From the NCBI GenBank assembly GCA_036378155.1, contig DASUXA010000024.1:1-31453 (forward strand): a DNA stretch of 31,453 nucleotides, read 5' to 3'. The DNA comes from DASUXA01 sp036378155 (GTDB lineage: Bacteria > Actinomycetota > Actinomycetes > Mycobacteriales > Micromonosporaceae). Below are positions 25,301-31,453 of this stretch, piece by piece (positions within the stretch are counted from its first letter, which is position 1; each line of letters begins with the position of its first letter). The notes beneath the pieces were generated by a model. That model had not been told where the DNA came from and searched no databases. It worked only from the letters and a program-made list of their open reading frames with translations. The translations under genes were made by a program, and so were the position numbers.

Positions 25301-28300
25301 GGCGTCGACCTGGGAACTGTCGTACCACTGGACGCTGCCCGACGGCACCGACGTGACCACCGGCGGAAACCAGGTCGCCACGCCGCTCCCCAAGGACATC
25401 GTGTCCGGTGACACCGTCACCATCAACGCCACCCTGAAGACACCCATCCAGTCCGACTCAGGCAACAAGCGCACCGACTACGTCCTGAAGTGGGAACTGC
25501 ACAACAAGACCACCGACCAGTGGCTGTCGGCGACCGACGGGATCGCCTCGCTCGACCAGAACGTCGCGGTCGAGGACCCGACCAGCGACCAGCTCGGGCT
25601 GGAAAAGTTCTACGACTACACCGGCGTGTCCACCGGCGCGGGCAGTTCCCTGGTCAACAACCTGCACGCCGGCAACACCGTCTGGTCGTACAACGCGTTC
25701 GCCAACCCGTCGCGCGGGCTGTCCACGTTCGTGCGCCTGTCGTACAACTCGCTGGACTCGTCCGACACCGTCGCCGGGTACGGCTGGTCGATGCAGGCGT
25801 CGTCGCTGATGCGGCTGGGCACTCCGCTGGACTTCCATCCGAACCCGGACCCGACCGAGGTGACCCTGACCGACGGCGACGGGACCAGCAGCACGTTCAC
25901 CTGGGACTCCACCGCCGGCGAATGGAAAGCCCCGGCGGGCGTGCACCTGTACCTGCAGCGCCAGGTGGTGTGCGACCCGAACACCGAGGAGTCGCGCGCC
26001 TGGGTGCTCACCCGCCCCGACCGCACCCAGTTCTTCTACGACTGCGACGGGTACCTGTCCTCCATCGAGGACAAGAACGGCAACGTCATGTCGTTCACGT
26101 ACGAGGAACGCCGGTCGCAGAACAAGCCGACCAAGTTCCTGCGGTACATCACCGACGCCACCGGTCGGCAGACCCTCACCGTCGACTACTGGGCGAAGGG
26201 CGACACGTACGACTACATCGACGACACCACGTGGACCAAGGTCACCGGTCAGAGCAACCTGACCAACCCGTTCATCATCGACCACGTCCGGAAGGTCACC
26301 GACATCTCGGGTCGGACGCTGACCTTCACGTACACCGACAAGGGTCTGCTCGGCGAGTTCGTCGACGGCTCGGGGTCCAGCCAGCCGAAGGTGTTCGCGT
26401 TCGCCTACGACATGACCCAGGGCAACAAGAACGTCAAGCTGGTCAAGGTCACCGACCCGCGGGGCAACGCGACGAGCATCGCGTACAACTACCCGCAGAC
26501 CGGGGACGACCCGCAGTTCCACTGGACCACCAAGTCGTACACCGACCGGCTGGGCAACCCGACCCGGTTCGCGTACACCGATCCGGACGGCACCTCCGGC
26601 TCGTTCGTGCAGACCGTGGTCACCGACGCGGAGAACCACGCCGACACCGAGCTGACCGACGGGTACGGGCGGCTGACCCAGACCACCAACGCCAAGAACC
26701 AGGTGACGAAGCTCAACTGGGACGCCGACAACAACGTCACCCGGGTCGAGGAACCCAACGGGGCGGTGTCGACCTGGACGTACGACCCGAAGACCGGGTA
26801 CCCGACCGAGATCAAGAACGCCGAGGCGAACGCGCACGGCTGGGCCGGCACCACGCTGACCTACCAGACCGGGCTGAACGGGCACATCGCCGACCTGATC
26901 GGCAAGGTGAGCCCGGAGGGTCGCACGTACACCTTCGGCTACGACACCGAAGGCAACCTGACCTCGGTCACCGACCCGGACGGCAACGCCACCTCCACCG
27001 CCGGCGACTACACCACCACGTACACCTACGACACCTGGGGCGAACTGCGCACCAGCACGGACGCGGACGGGAACACCACCACGTACGACGCCTTCGACCC
27101 GAGCGGCTATCCGGGGACGATCACCGACCCGCTGACCCACACCACCCAGCTGCACTACGACGTGCGGGGCAACGTCACCTCGGTGATCGACCCGCTGACC
27201 CACGAGACGACCCAGGCGTACGACACGTTCGGCCGACCGCTGGACAACGTCCAGCCGAAAGACACCCAGGCCGGCGTCTACATCACCACCCCGGCGCCGG
27301 TGTACGACGCCAACGACAACGTCACGCAGACCACGGCGGCGAACGGGGCTGTGTACACCGCGACGTACGACGCCGACGACCGCCTGGTGTCCTCGCTGGA
27401 CCCGGTCGACAACGCCGGCGACCCGCAGCGGGAGACGACGTACACCTACGACAAGGTCGGCAACGTCCTGACCGTCACCGAGCCGAACGGCAACCTGACC
27501 AGCGACACCACCGACTACACCACCACGCTGGCGTACGACGAGATCTACGAGGAGATCTCGACCACCGACGCGGCCGGCAACACGACCACGTACAGCTACG
27601 ACAACGTCGGCAACCTGACCACCGTCGTCGACCCGCGCAAGAACGCCACGGCGGACACCACCGACTACACCACGAAGTACGAGTACGACCTGAACCACGC
27701 GCCGGTGAAGGTGATCGACGCGGCGGGCAACTTCAAGACGACCACGTACGACCATGACGGGCTGGTCACGGCGACCACCGACGAGGACAACAACACCACG
27801 CTGTACACGCTGGACTCGCGCGGTGACGTGATCAAGCAGCAGGTGCCGCACACCACGAACAGCGGCGGCATCGTGTACAACACCACCCAGTACGAGTACG
27901 ACCAGGTCGGCAACAACACGAAGGTGATCACGCCTCGTGGCGTCGCGACGACGACCGTCGCCGACGACTTCGTGTCGCAGACCACGTACGACAAGCTCAA
28001 CCGGGTCGCGTCGCAGACCCCGCCGTACGACCCGAACGACTCCCGGTACAACCAGCCGAACCCGACCACGTACACCTACGACGAGGCCGGGCGGCTGGTC
28101 ACCGTCAGCGCGCCGCCGTCCAACGGGCAGTCGGTACGCAACGACACCAGGTACACCTACTTCGACAACGGCTGGACGAGGACCAGCACCGACCCGTGGG
28201 ACATCGTCACCTCGTACGACTACAACGAGCTGGGCCAGCAGACGGTCCGGACGGTGACCTCCGCCGGCGGCTCCTCCTCGCGCACCATGACCTGGTCGTA

Positions 28301-31300
28301 CTACCCGGACGGCAAGCTCAAGGCGCGCAGCGACGACGGTGTACCGGTCGGCCTGCAGGTGGTGCTGGTCGACAACTCGGACGCCCAGAACGTCGCGACC
28401 TCGGGTACCTGGAACCGGAGCTCGAACGGCAGCGGCTACCAGGGCTACGACTACGCCACCCACGCGTCCGGTACCGGCGCCGACACGTTCACCTGGAACC
28501 TGGTGATTCCCGAGGACGGGAACTACACGGCGTACGTGAAGTTCCCGGCGGTGTCCGGAGCGGCCAGCAACGCCTCGTACACGGTGAACTACAACGGCGG
28601 CTCGGCGAGCGTGCCGGTCGACCAGACCAGCAACGCGGGGGGCTGGGTCAGCCTCGGCAAGTACGCGTTCAGCGCCACCGGCAGTGGTCAGAAGATCACC
28701 TTGTCCGACAACGCCAACGGCACGGTCGTCGCCGACGCCGTCACGTTGGTGCGGGACAACTCAGCGGACGTCGACAACGAGAAGAAGGACTTCACCTACA
28801 CCTACGACGCCAACGGCAACATGACCGACGTCGGCGACCACAGCCCCGGCGCGCCGGTCGACGACTACGTGGTCGGCTACACCGGGCTGAACCAGGTCGC
28901 CTCCGTGGTGGAGAAGTTGAACGGGGTCACCAAGCACACCACCTCGTTCACCTACGACCCGAACGGCAACACCGCCACCCGCGACCACGACAGCACCACG
29001 GCGACGTACGAGTACGACGTGCGCGACCTGCTGTCCAAGGTGACCGACAAGGAGTCCGCCAACGACCCGTCGCCCAAGGTGACCACGTTCACCTGGACGG
29101 CGAGCGGACAGGTGGCGACGGAGAAGAAGGCGAACAACAACACCGTCACTTCCGCCTACTTCCTCGACGGGGCGCTGAAGCAGCAGGTGGAGAAGAAGTC
29201 CGACGGGACGCTGGTGTCGCAGCACGACTACACCTACGACCCGAACGGCAACACGCTCACCGACGCCGCGAAGACGATGAGCGCGGACAACCACAGCGTG
29301 CTGGTCAACGAGACCACCACCAACACGTACGACCCGATGGACCGGGTGGCGACGTCGAACAAGTCGGGCGACCACTCGTCGAGCGAGTCGTACGTGTACG
29401 ACGCGAACAACAACGTGGTGTCGCAGACCGTCGGCGGCAGTACCACCACCTCGAACTACGACCGGAACCGGTTGCAGTCCACGGTCGTCGGCGGGATCAC
29501 GTCGCTGTACAACTACGACCCGTTCGGCCGGCTGGACACGGTCACCACGAGTGGGTCGCTGACCGCGAAGTACACCTACGACGGGTTCGACCACATCGCG
29601 TCGCAGCAGAACAAGGTCGGCGGTGCGTTGACGAAGACGAACTTCGTCTACGACCCGTTCGACCGGACGGTCAGCCAGACGGCGAACGTGGGGACCAGCA
29701 ACGAGAAGACCACCACGTTCCAGTACCTGGCGCTGTCCAAGGCGGTCGTCACCGAGCAGGTCAATGGCACGACCACCAAGACGTACACGTACTCGCCGTG
29801 GGGCGAGCGGCTGTCGCAGGTGGTGCACAAGAGTGACGGCAGCGAGGAGCCGACGTACTACTCGTACAACGCGCACTCGGATGTCGAGGCGGTGACCGAC
29901 GCCAACGGCGACACCAAGTCGACGTACGGGTACACCGCCTACGGCCAGGACGACAGTGCCGGTTCGACCGGTGTGGACAAGCCGGACCCGACGAACCCGG
30001 GCAAGGAGCCGTACAACGCGTACCGGTTCAACGCGGACCGGTGGGATGCGGCCAGCGGCACGTACAACATGGGGTTCCGCACCTACGACCCGGGGCTGAA
30101 CCGGTTCCTGACGCGGGACGCCTACAACGGCGCGTTGGCGGATATGGATCTGGCGGCGGATCCGTTCACCGGTAACCGGTACGCGTTCGCCGGCGGTAAC
30201 CCGTTCTCCAACGTCGAGATCGACGGGCATGGCTGGTTGTCGACGTTGGGGCACGCGGCGTTGGACGCGGCCGGGATGATCCCGGTGGTCGGTGCGGTCG
30301 CCGATGTGGCGAACGGCGTCTGGTACGCGGCCGAGGGCGACTGGCTGGATGCCGGGTTGTCGTTCGCCGGGGCGATTCCGGTGATCGGGGACGCGGCGAT
30401 CGGTGCCCGGTATGCGGTCAAGGGCGCGAAGTACGCGGTCGAGGGTGCGGAGGCGGCCAAGGACCTGGTGCACGGTGCGGAGGCGGCCGAGGACGTCTAC
30501 AAGGATGCCAAGGCGGCTGATCGGCTGGCGAACGAGGCGAAGGAAGCCAGGCAGGCCAAGGAGGCCCAGGCCGCGCGGGAGGCTGCCGCGCGCAAGGCGA
30601 AGCAGGAGGCCGCGGCCAGGGCCGAGGCGAAGGCTGAAGCCACCGCCGAGCAGAAGGCAGAGCAGGCGGCGTCGAACTGCATGCACAGTTTCGCGCCGGA
30701 CACCCCGGTGCTGATGGCCGACGGCACCACCCGGCCGATCAAAGACATCGCGGTCGGTGACCAGGTGGAGTCGACCGACCCGGCGACCGGCGAGACGACG
30801 GCCGAGCCGGTGGTGGCGCTGCACCGCAACCACGACACCGACATGACCGACGTCAGCGTCACCACGACGTCCACGTCGACCTCGGTCGCGTCAGCGTCGG
30901 AGAGCGGGCACCGGGAGCAGCCGGCCGCCGAAAGCCGCCGGCAACAGCGGACGCGGGCGCACTCCTCGGCGTCGACGACCACGTCGGGCGGGGCGACCAC
31001 GCTGCACACCACCACCCACCACCCGTTCTACGACCTGAGCACCCACCGGTTCGTCCAGGCCGGCGACCTGCGCCCAGGCAAGTCAACCCTGGTCGCCCCC
31101 GACGGCACGACCTTGACCGTCACCGCGGTCCACACCTGGACCGGCACCGGCACCGACATGCGCGACCTCACGGTCAACCGGATCCACACCTACTACGTGG
31201 TCGCGGCGGGCCTGCCCATACTCGTCCACAACTGCGATGTCGGCGAGGTTCCATATGGGTCGAATGACCTGAGCAAGGTTGCCTACGACCACCGAATGCA

Positions 31301-31453
31301 GGAGGGCGTGGAAGCGGGCCGCAACATCGCAGTGTTCGAGTACCGGAACGCCGAGGGCGGGCTGTCCTTGGTAAGTGCCGCGAACAGTGGTGGCAAGCAC
31401 TCCGAGGAGATCATTCACGAGTTTCTCCAGGGCGAGGGAATTGATCCGGAGGC
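22323..31453 (+). CDS. Giant secreted RHS polymorphic toxin, 3' end outside window
   Basis: The frame is open for 3043 codons to the window edge. A signal peptide (hydrophobic core IALALTLVVGLIGVAVT, likely cleaved after A39 in DSARA) directs export. Domains in order: N-terminal region; DNRLRE-type module at about 338-650, interrupted by a golvesin-like domain at 446-576; FnIII-like 650-760; second DNRLRE module 776-956; Ig-like 960-1090; RHS/YD repeats about 1100-1985; second golvesin-like domain 2000-2145; more repeats to 2500; RHS core 2510-2636 (YRFNADRWDAASGTYNMGFRTYDPGLNRFLTRDAY); hydrophobic helices 2637-2706; Ala/Glu/Lys helix 2706-2785; HINT domain 2786-2971; toxin tip from 2971. The ATG has GAGGA 4 nt upstream. 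Known relatives cage a C-terminal toxin in the RHS shell for killing rivals; the start of a deaminase-like tip is visible. Confidence 0.93.
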   Translation, partial: MDIFRRMLKADRRTVRIALALTLVVGLIGVAVTADSARAPGTAGGPGLWDALRGLVGADHGANQRPRVRPRRLTEGAVPRADALPAAVKWPPAKRVRELPERRTANATYYQLSDGRVQADISAAPVNYRDAHGRYQPIDTTVRPSRQDGFVAANTTNTFTTRFGADSTRIVRVSDGDRWVEFGLDGQAHGMTPTISGSTVTYRDAVGGADLVYQVTSRELKENLVLADRPAAGFSATFTLSTHGVHALARDDGSIAFVSDDGRPLFVLPAPYMYDSSKAGAAKTGAAFSNRVTQHLTVSGATATVTVTADSAWLADPARTYPVTIDPTVNIQPVPADGQDVEIYSGSTGTNYNSSYQLKVGTDASYAWRTLVQFPLTGIPTGTTIDSATLSMYYDQTLYTYAYDVSMEARQITTAWDESTATWSNMSGNIAPAPTGNSVTVDDTDTSKIAMKGTWPASTNTSLTPYGINGTYRYNNDTATGDTFTWVPTISEDGNYQVEVHYVSESDRAGSAPYTVYYSGGQKTYSVDQTGSAAGIWKTLGTHPFVAGTTGKIVLGDVSGKAVIADAVRLTKSAVDTKKSGVSSVWNNFSVRDIVQSWVNSPSTNHGLMIKAVDEGTKGRGGPIYEASEYAYQNGGRDYNLPKLTVTFGRQGVTVAQPTTITATGAALNWSAYQDPSSATGDDIVEYQVHRSVHQMFTPSAATLVAPLPPGTTSFQDTTATPTAADTPDTQLGQYYYYMVAVKTADGQVIASPTVGVRLPKAGRITKVYRTSTVDTTLSKALPTTNVDVYDGDHYVSAGNNSSYYGVTRGIVKFPALSDIPSTAQIASAKLRMWTTYDYGAFDGYVDVHKLTRGFSETTATWNNASSTTAWTTPGGDYDPTVLDTVGGNYGITNDPEWEVWDVTSAAQSWLANPSSDYGLLLKMHDESVATQRVMLLSSEGAEPMLRPTLEVTYLEKTPQSTYYAPDTPARMIPGDTYTIAVTVSNPTLSTWAASTWELSYHWTLPDGTDVTTGGNQVATPLPKDIVSGDTVTINATLKTPIQSDSGNKRTDYVLKWELHNKTTDQWLSATDGIASLDQNVAVEDPTSDQLGLEKFYDYTGVSTGAGSSLVNNLHAGNTVWSYNAFANPSRGLSTFVRLSYNSLDSSDTVAGYGWSMQASSLMRLGTPLDFHPNPDPTEVTLTDGDGTSSTFTWDSTAGEWKAPAGVHLYLQRQVVCDPNTEESRAWVLTRPDRTQFFYDCDGYLSSIEDKNGNVMSFTYEERRSQNKPTKFLRYITDATGRQTLTVDYWAKGDTYDYIDDTTWTKVTGQSNLTNPFIIDHVRKVTDISGRTLTFTYTDKGLLGEFVDGSGSSQPKVFAFAYDMTQGNKNVKLVKVTDPRGNATSIAYNYPQTGDDPQFHWTTKSYTDRLGNPTRFAYTDPDGTSGSFVQTVVTDAENHADTELTDGYGRLTQTTNAKNQVTKLNWDADNNVTRVEEPNGAVSTWTYDPKTGYPTEIKNAEANAHGWAGTTLTYQTGLNGHIADLIGKVSPEGRTYTFGYDTEGNLTSVTDPDGNATSTAGDYTTTYTYDTWGELRTSTDADGNTTTYDAFDPSGYPGTITDPLTHTTQLHYDVRGNVTSVIDPLTHETTQAYDTFGRPLDNVQPKDTQAGVYITTPAPVYDANDNVTQTTAANGAVYTATYDADDRLVSSLDPVDNAGDPQRETTYTYDKVGNVLTVTEPNGNLTSDTTDYTTTLAYDEIYEEISTTDAAGNTTTYSYDNVGNLTTVVDPRKNATADTTDYTTKYEYDLNHAPVKVIDAAGNFKTTTYDHDGLVTATTDEDNNTTLYTLDSRGDVIKQQVPHTTNSGGIVYNTTQYEYDQVGNNTKVITPRGVATTTVADDFVSQTTYDKLNRVASQTPPYDPNDSRYNQPNPTTYTYDEAGRLVTVSAPPSNGQSVRNDTRYTYFDNGWTRTSTDPWDIVTSYDYNELGQQTVRTVTSAGGSSSRTMTWSYYPDGKLKARSDDGVPVGLQVVLVDNSDAQNVATSGTWNRSSNGSGYQGYDYATHASGTGADTFTWNLVIPEDGNYTAYVKFPAVSGAASNASYTVNYNGGSASVPVDQTSNAGGWVSLGKYAFSATGSGQKITLSDNANGTVVADAVTLVRDNSADVDNEKKDFTYTYDANGNMTDVGDHSPGAPVDDYVVGYTGLNQVASVVEKLNGVTKHTTSFTYDPNGNTATRDHDSTTATYEYDVRDLLSKVTDKESANDPSPKVTTFTWTASGQVATEKKANNNTVTSAYFLDGALKQQVEKKSDGTLVSQHDYTYDPNGNTLTDAAKTMSADNHSVLVNETTTNTYDPMDRVATSNKSGDHSSSESYVYDANNNVVSQTVGGSTTTSNYDRNRLQSTVVGGITSLYNYDPFGRLDTVTTSGSLTAKYTYDGFDHIASQQNKVGGALTKTNFVYDPFDRTVSQTANVGTSNEKTTTFQYLALSKAVVTEQVNGTTTKTYTYSPWGERLSQVVHKSDGSEEPTYYSYNAHSDVEAVTDANGDTKSTYGYTAYGQDDSAGSTGVDKPDPTNPGKEPYNAYRFNADRWDAASGTYNMGFRTYDPGLNRFLTRDAYNGALADMDLAADPFTGNRYAFAGGNPFSNVEIDGHGWLSTLGHAALDAAGMIPVVGAVADVANGVWYAAEGDWLDAGLSFAGAIPVIGDAAIGARYAVKGAKYAVEGAEAAKDLVHGAEAAEDVYKDAKAADRLANEAKEARQAKEAQAAREAAARKAKQEAAARAEAKAEATAEQKAEQAASNCMHSFAPDTPVLMADGTTRPIKDIAVGDQVESTDPATGETTAEPVVALHRNHDTDMTDVSVTTTSTSTSVASASESGHREQPAAESRRQQRTRAHSSASTTTSGGATTLHTTTHHPFYDLSTHRFVQAGDLRPGKSTLVAPDGTTLTVTAVHTWTGTGTDMRDLTVNRIHTYYVVAAGLPILVHNCDVGEVPYGSNDLSKVAYDHRMQEGVEAGRNIAVFEYRNAEGGLSLVSAANSGGKHSEEIIHEFLQGEGIDPE
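23660..24050 (+). other. Golvesin-like domain nested in the first DNRLRE module
   Basis: Residues about 446-576 (from TWPASTNTSL to VIADAVRLTKS) match the golvesin-like beta-sandwich pattern: EDGNYQVEVHYV, a YTVYYSGGQKTYSVDQT strand pair, and GTTGKIVLGDVSGKAVIADAVRL. Before it lies ITTAWDESTATWSN and after it FSVRDIVQSWVNSPSTNHGLMIKA, which are normally close together in one DNRLRE domain. The domain therefore appears inserted inside another. Confidence 0.7.
27504..27673 (+). repeat. Duplicated RHS repeat unit (150-nt period)
   Basis: GACACCACCGACTACACCAC occurs at 27504-27523 and again at 27654-27673, exactly 150 nt (50 codons) apart and in frame. Similar TTDYTT and VGN segments recur around it. 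This looks like a recent internal duplication of an RHS unit. Confidence 0.7.
28320..28755 (+). other. Second golvesin-like domain, interrupting the RHS repeats
   Basis: Residues about 2000-2145 carry VVLVDNSDAQNVATSGTW, ATHASGTGADTFTWNL, EDGNYTAYVKFP, YTVNYNGGSASVPVDQT and GQKITLSDNANGTVVADAVTLVRD. YD-type RHS repeats stand on both sides (SYDYNELGQQT before, FTYTYDANGNMTD after). The domain is thus inserted in the repeat barrel and is related to the one at 23660-24050. Confidence 0.75.
30678..31232 (+). other. Pretoxin HINT (intein-like) domain with Ser/Thr-rich insert
   Basis: The domain starts at C2786 (CMHSFAPDTPVLMADGTTRPIKD), contains VGDQVESTDPATGET, TTHHPFYDLSTHRFVQAGDLRPG and NRIHTYYVVAAGLPILVHN, and ends at the HN pair (N2970). 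HINT domains of this type cleave themselves to release the downstream toxin. Between DMTDVSVT and TTLHTTTHHPF lies a low-complexity Ser/Thr/Arg-rich insert of about 45 residues (nt 30870-31005) that is normally only a short turn. Confidence 0.85.
31233..31453 (+). other. Start of the C-terminal toxin tip, deaminase-like, truncated by window
   Basis: After the HINT end the next 72 codons read through AGRNIAVFEYRNAEGG and SGGKHSEEIIHEFLQG. The strand followed by an HSE motif at 3026-3028 on a helix matches the zinc-binding and catalytic His-x-Glu of cytidine-deaminase-fold toxins, most like the XOO_2897-type family. The expected second motif PCxxC would lie beyond the window. Hand counting gives 132 G+C in 218 bases (about 60%), clearly below the flanking DNA. 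Confidence 0.6.

Noticed and set aside
22466..25411. A long plus-strand frame in another phase over the N-terminus of the RHS gene
   Set aside because: The product is Arg/His/Gly-rich low complexity, whereas the overlapping frame gives a signal peptide and recognisable domains.
25458..28463. A 1001-codon open frame on the minus strand opposite the RHS repeats
   Set aside because: Its product is a Val/Arg/Gly-rich string with no domain. The plus strand encodes clear RHS repeats with biased third positions, which by itself keeps the opposite frame open.
26000..29900. Repetitive DNA that might be a CRISPR or tandem repeat array
   Set aside because: The repeats are degenerate, in frame, and encode YD-type RHS motifs; there are no identical direct repeats with unique spacers of fixed length.
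28761..30833. A 690-codon open frame on the minus strand opposite the RHS core
   Set aside because: It is Arg/Val-rich without motifs and lies opposite the well-supported RHS core and linker, so it is a shadow of high GC content.

Overview
The window is chromosomal DNA from a high-GC actinomycete. The evidence is roughly 70% G+C, strong third-position GC, frequent GTG starts, several apparently leaderless genes (a -10 hexamer 6-8 nt before the start codon), and actinobacterial families such as PadR/membrane-protein pairs and giant DNRLRE/RHS proteins. A Micromonosporaceae-like or Streptomyces-like lineage fits, but the genus cannot be fixed from this sequence. No rRNA, tRNA, insertion sequence or CRISPR array was seen.

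Layout. (1) 1-3036: the 3' part of gltB and all of gltD, encoding NADPH glutamate synthase. (2) 3115-9890: an alpha-glucan or oligosaccharide locus. A minus-strand operon runs lacI-type repressor, lipoprotein solute-binding protein, permease, permease, with a perfect 17-bp hairpin between the binding protein and the permeases. A debranching-type glycoside hydrolase is transcribed divergently, and a LacI-type 14-bp operator lies in the shared intergenic region. No transporter ATPase gene is present, as is common when one ATPase serves several sugar importers. (3) 9958-12764: pyruvate kinase, acyl-CoA thioesterase II (4-nt overlap) and an Rrf2-type regulator. (4) 12894-15261: a tetR-ATPase-permease ABC operon on the minus strand with overlapping genes and a 16-bp palindrome inside its promoter. 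(5) 15356-22148: an AlkB-type dioxygenase on the plus strand. It is followed by a minus-strand series: DUF308/HdeD-like membrane protein, aromatic amino acid decarboxylase, 4-TM holin-like protein, putative lipoprotein, a 55-residue small protein, a multi-TM membrane protein, PadR regulator and an FHA-like/HTH regulator. (6) 22323 to the end: one reading frame open for 3043 codons, encoding a secreted RHS polymorphic toxin cut off by the window end.

The most striking item is the giant RHS protein. It has a signal peptide, two DNRLRE-type modules (the first interrupted by a golvesin-like domain), a second golvesin-like domain splitting the RHS repeats, an RHS core, hydrophobic pre-toxin helices, an Ala/Glu/Lys-rich linker, and a HINT-type self-cleaving domain with a Ser/Thr-rich insert. 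It ends in the beginning of a compositionally distinct C-terminal tip whose visible HSE motif suggests a nucleic-acid/nucleotide deaminase toxin. The rest of the tip and any immunity gene lie beyond the window.

At the regulatory level, six genes (pyk, the Rrf2 gene, tetR, the AlkB gene, the decarboxylase and padR) have -10-like hexamers 6-8 nt before the start codon. Three promoters (pyk, tetR, padR) carry palindromes over the -10 or spacer that look like operators.
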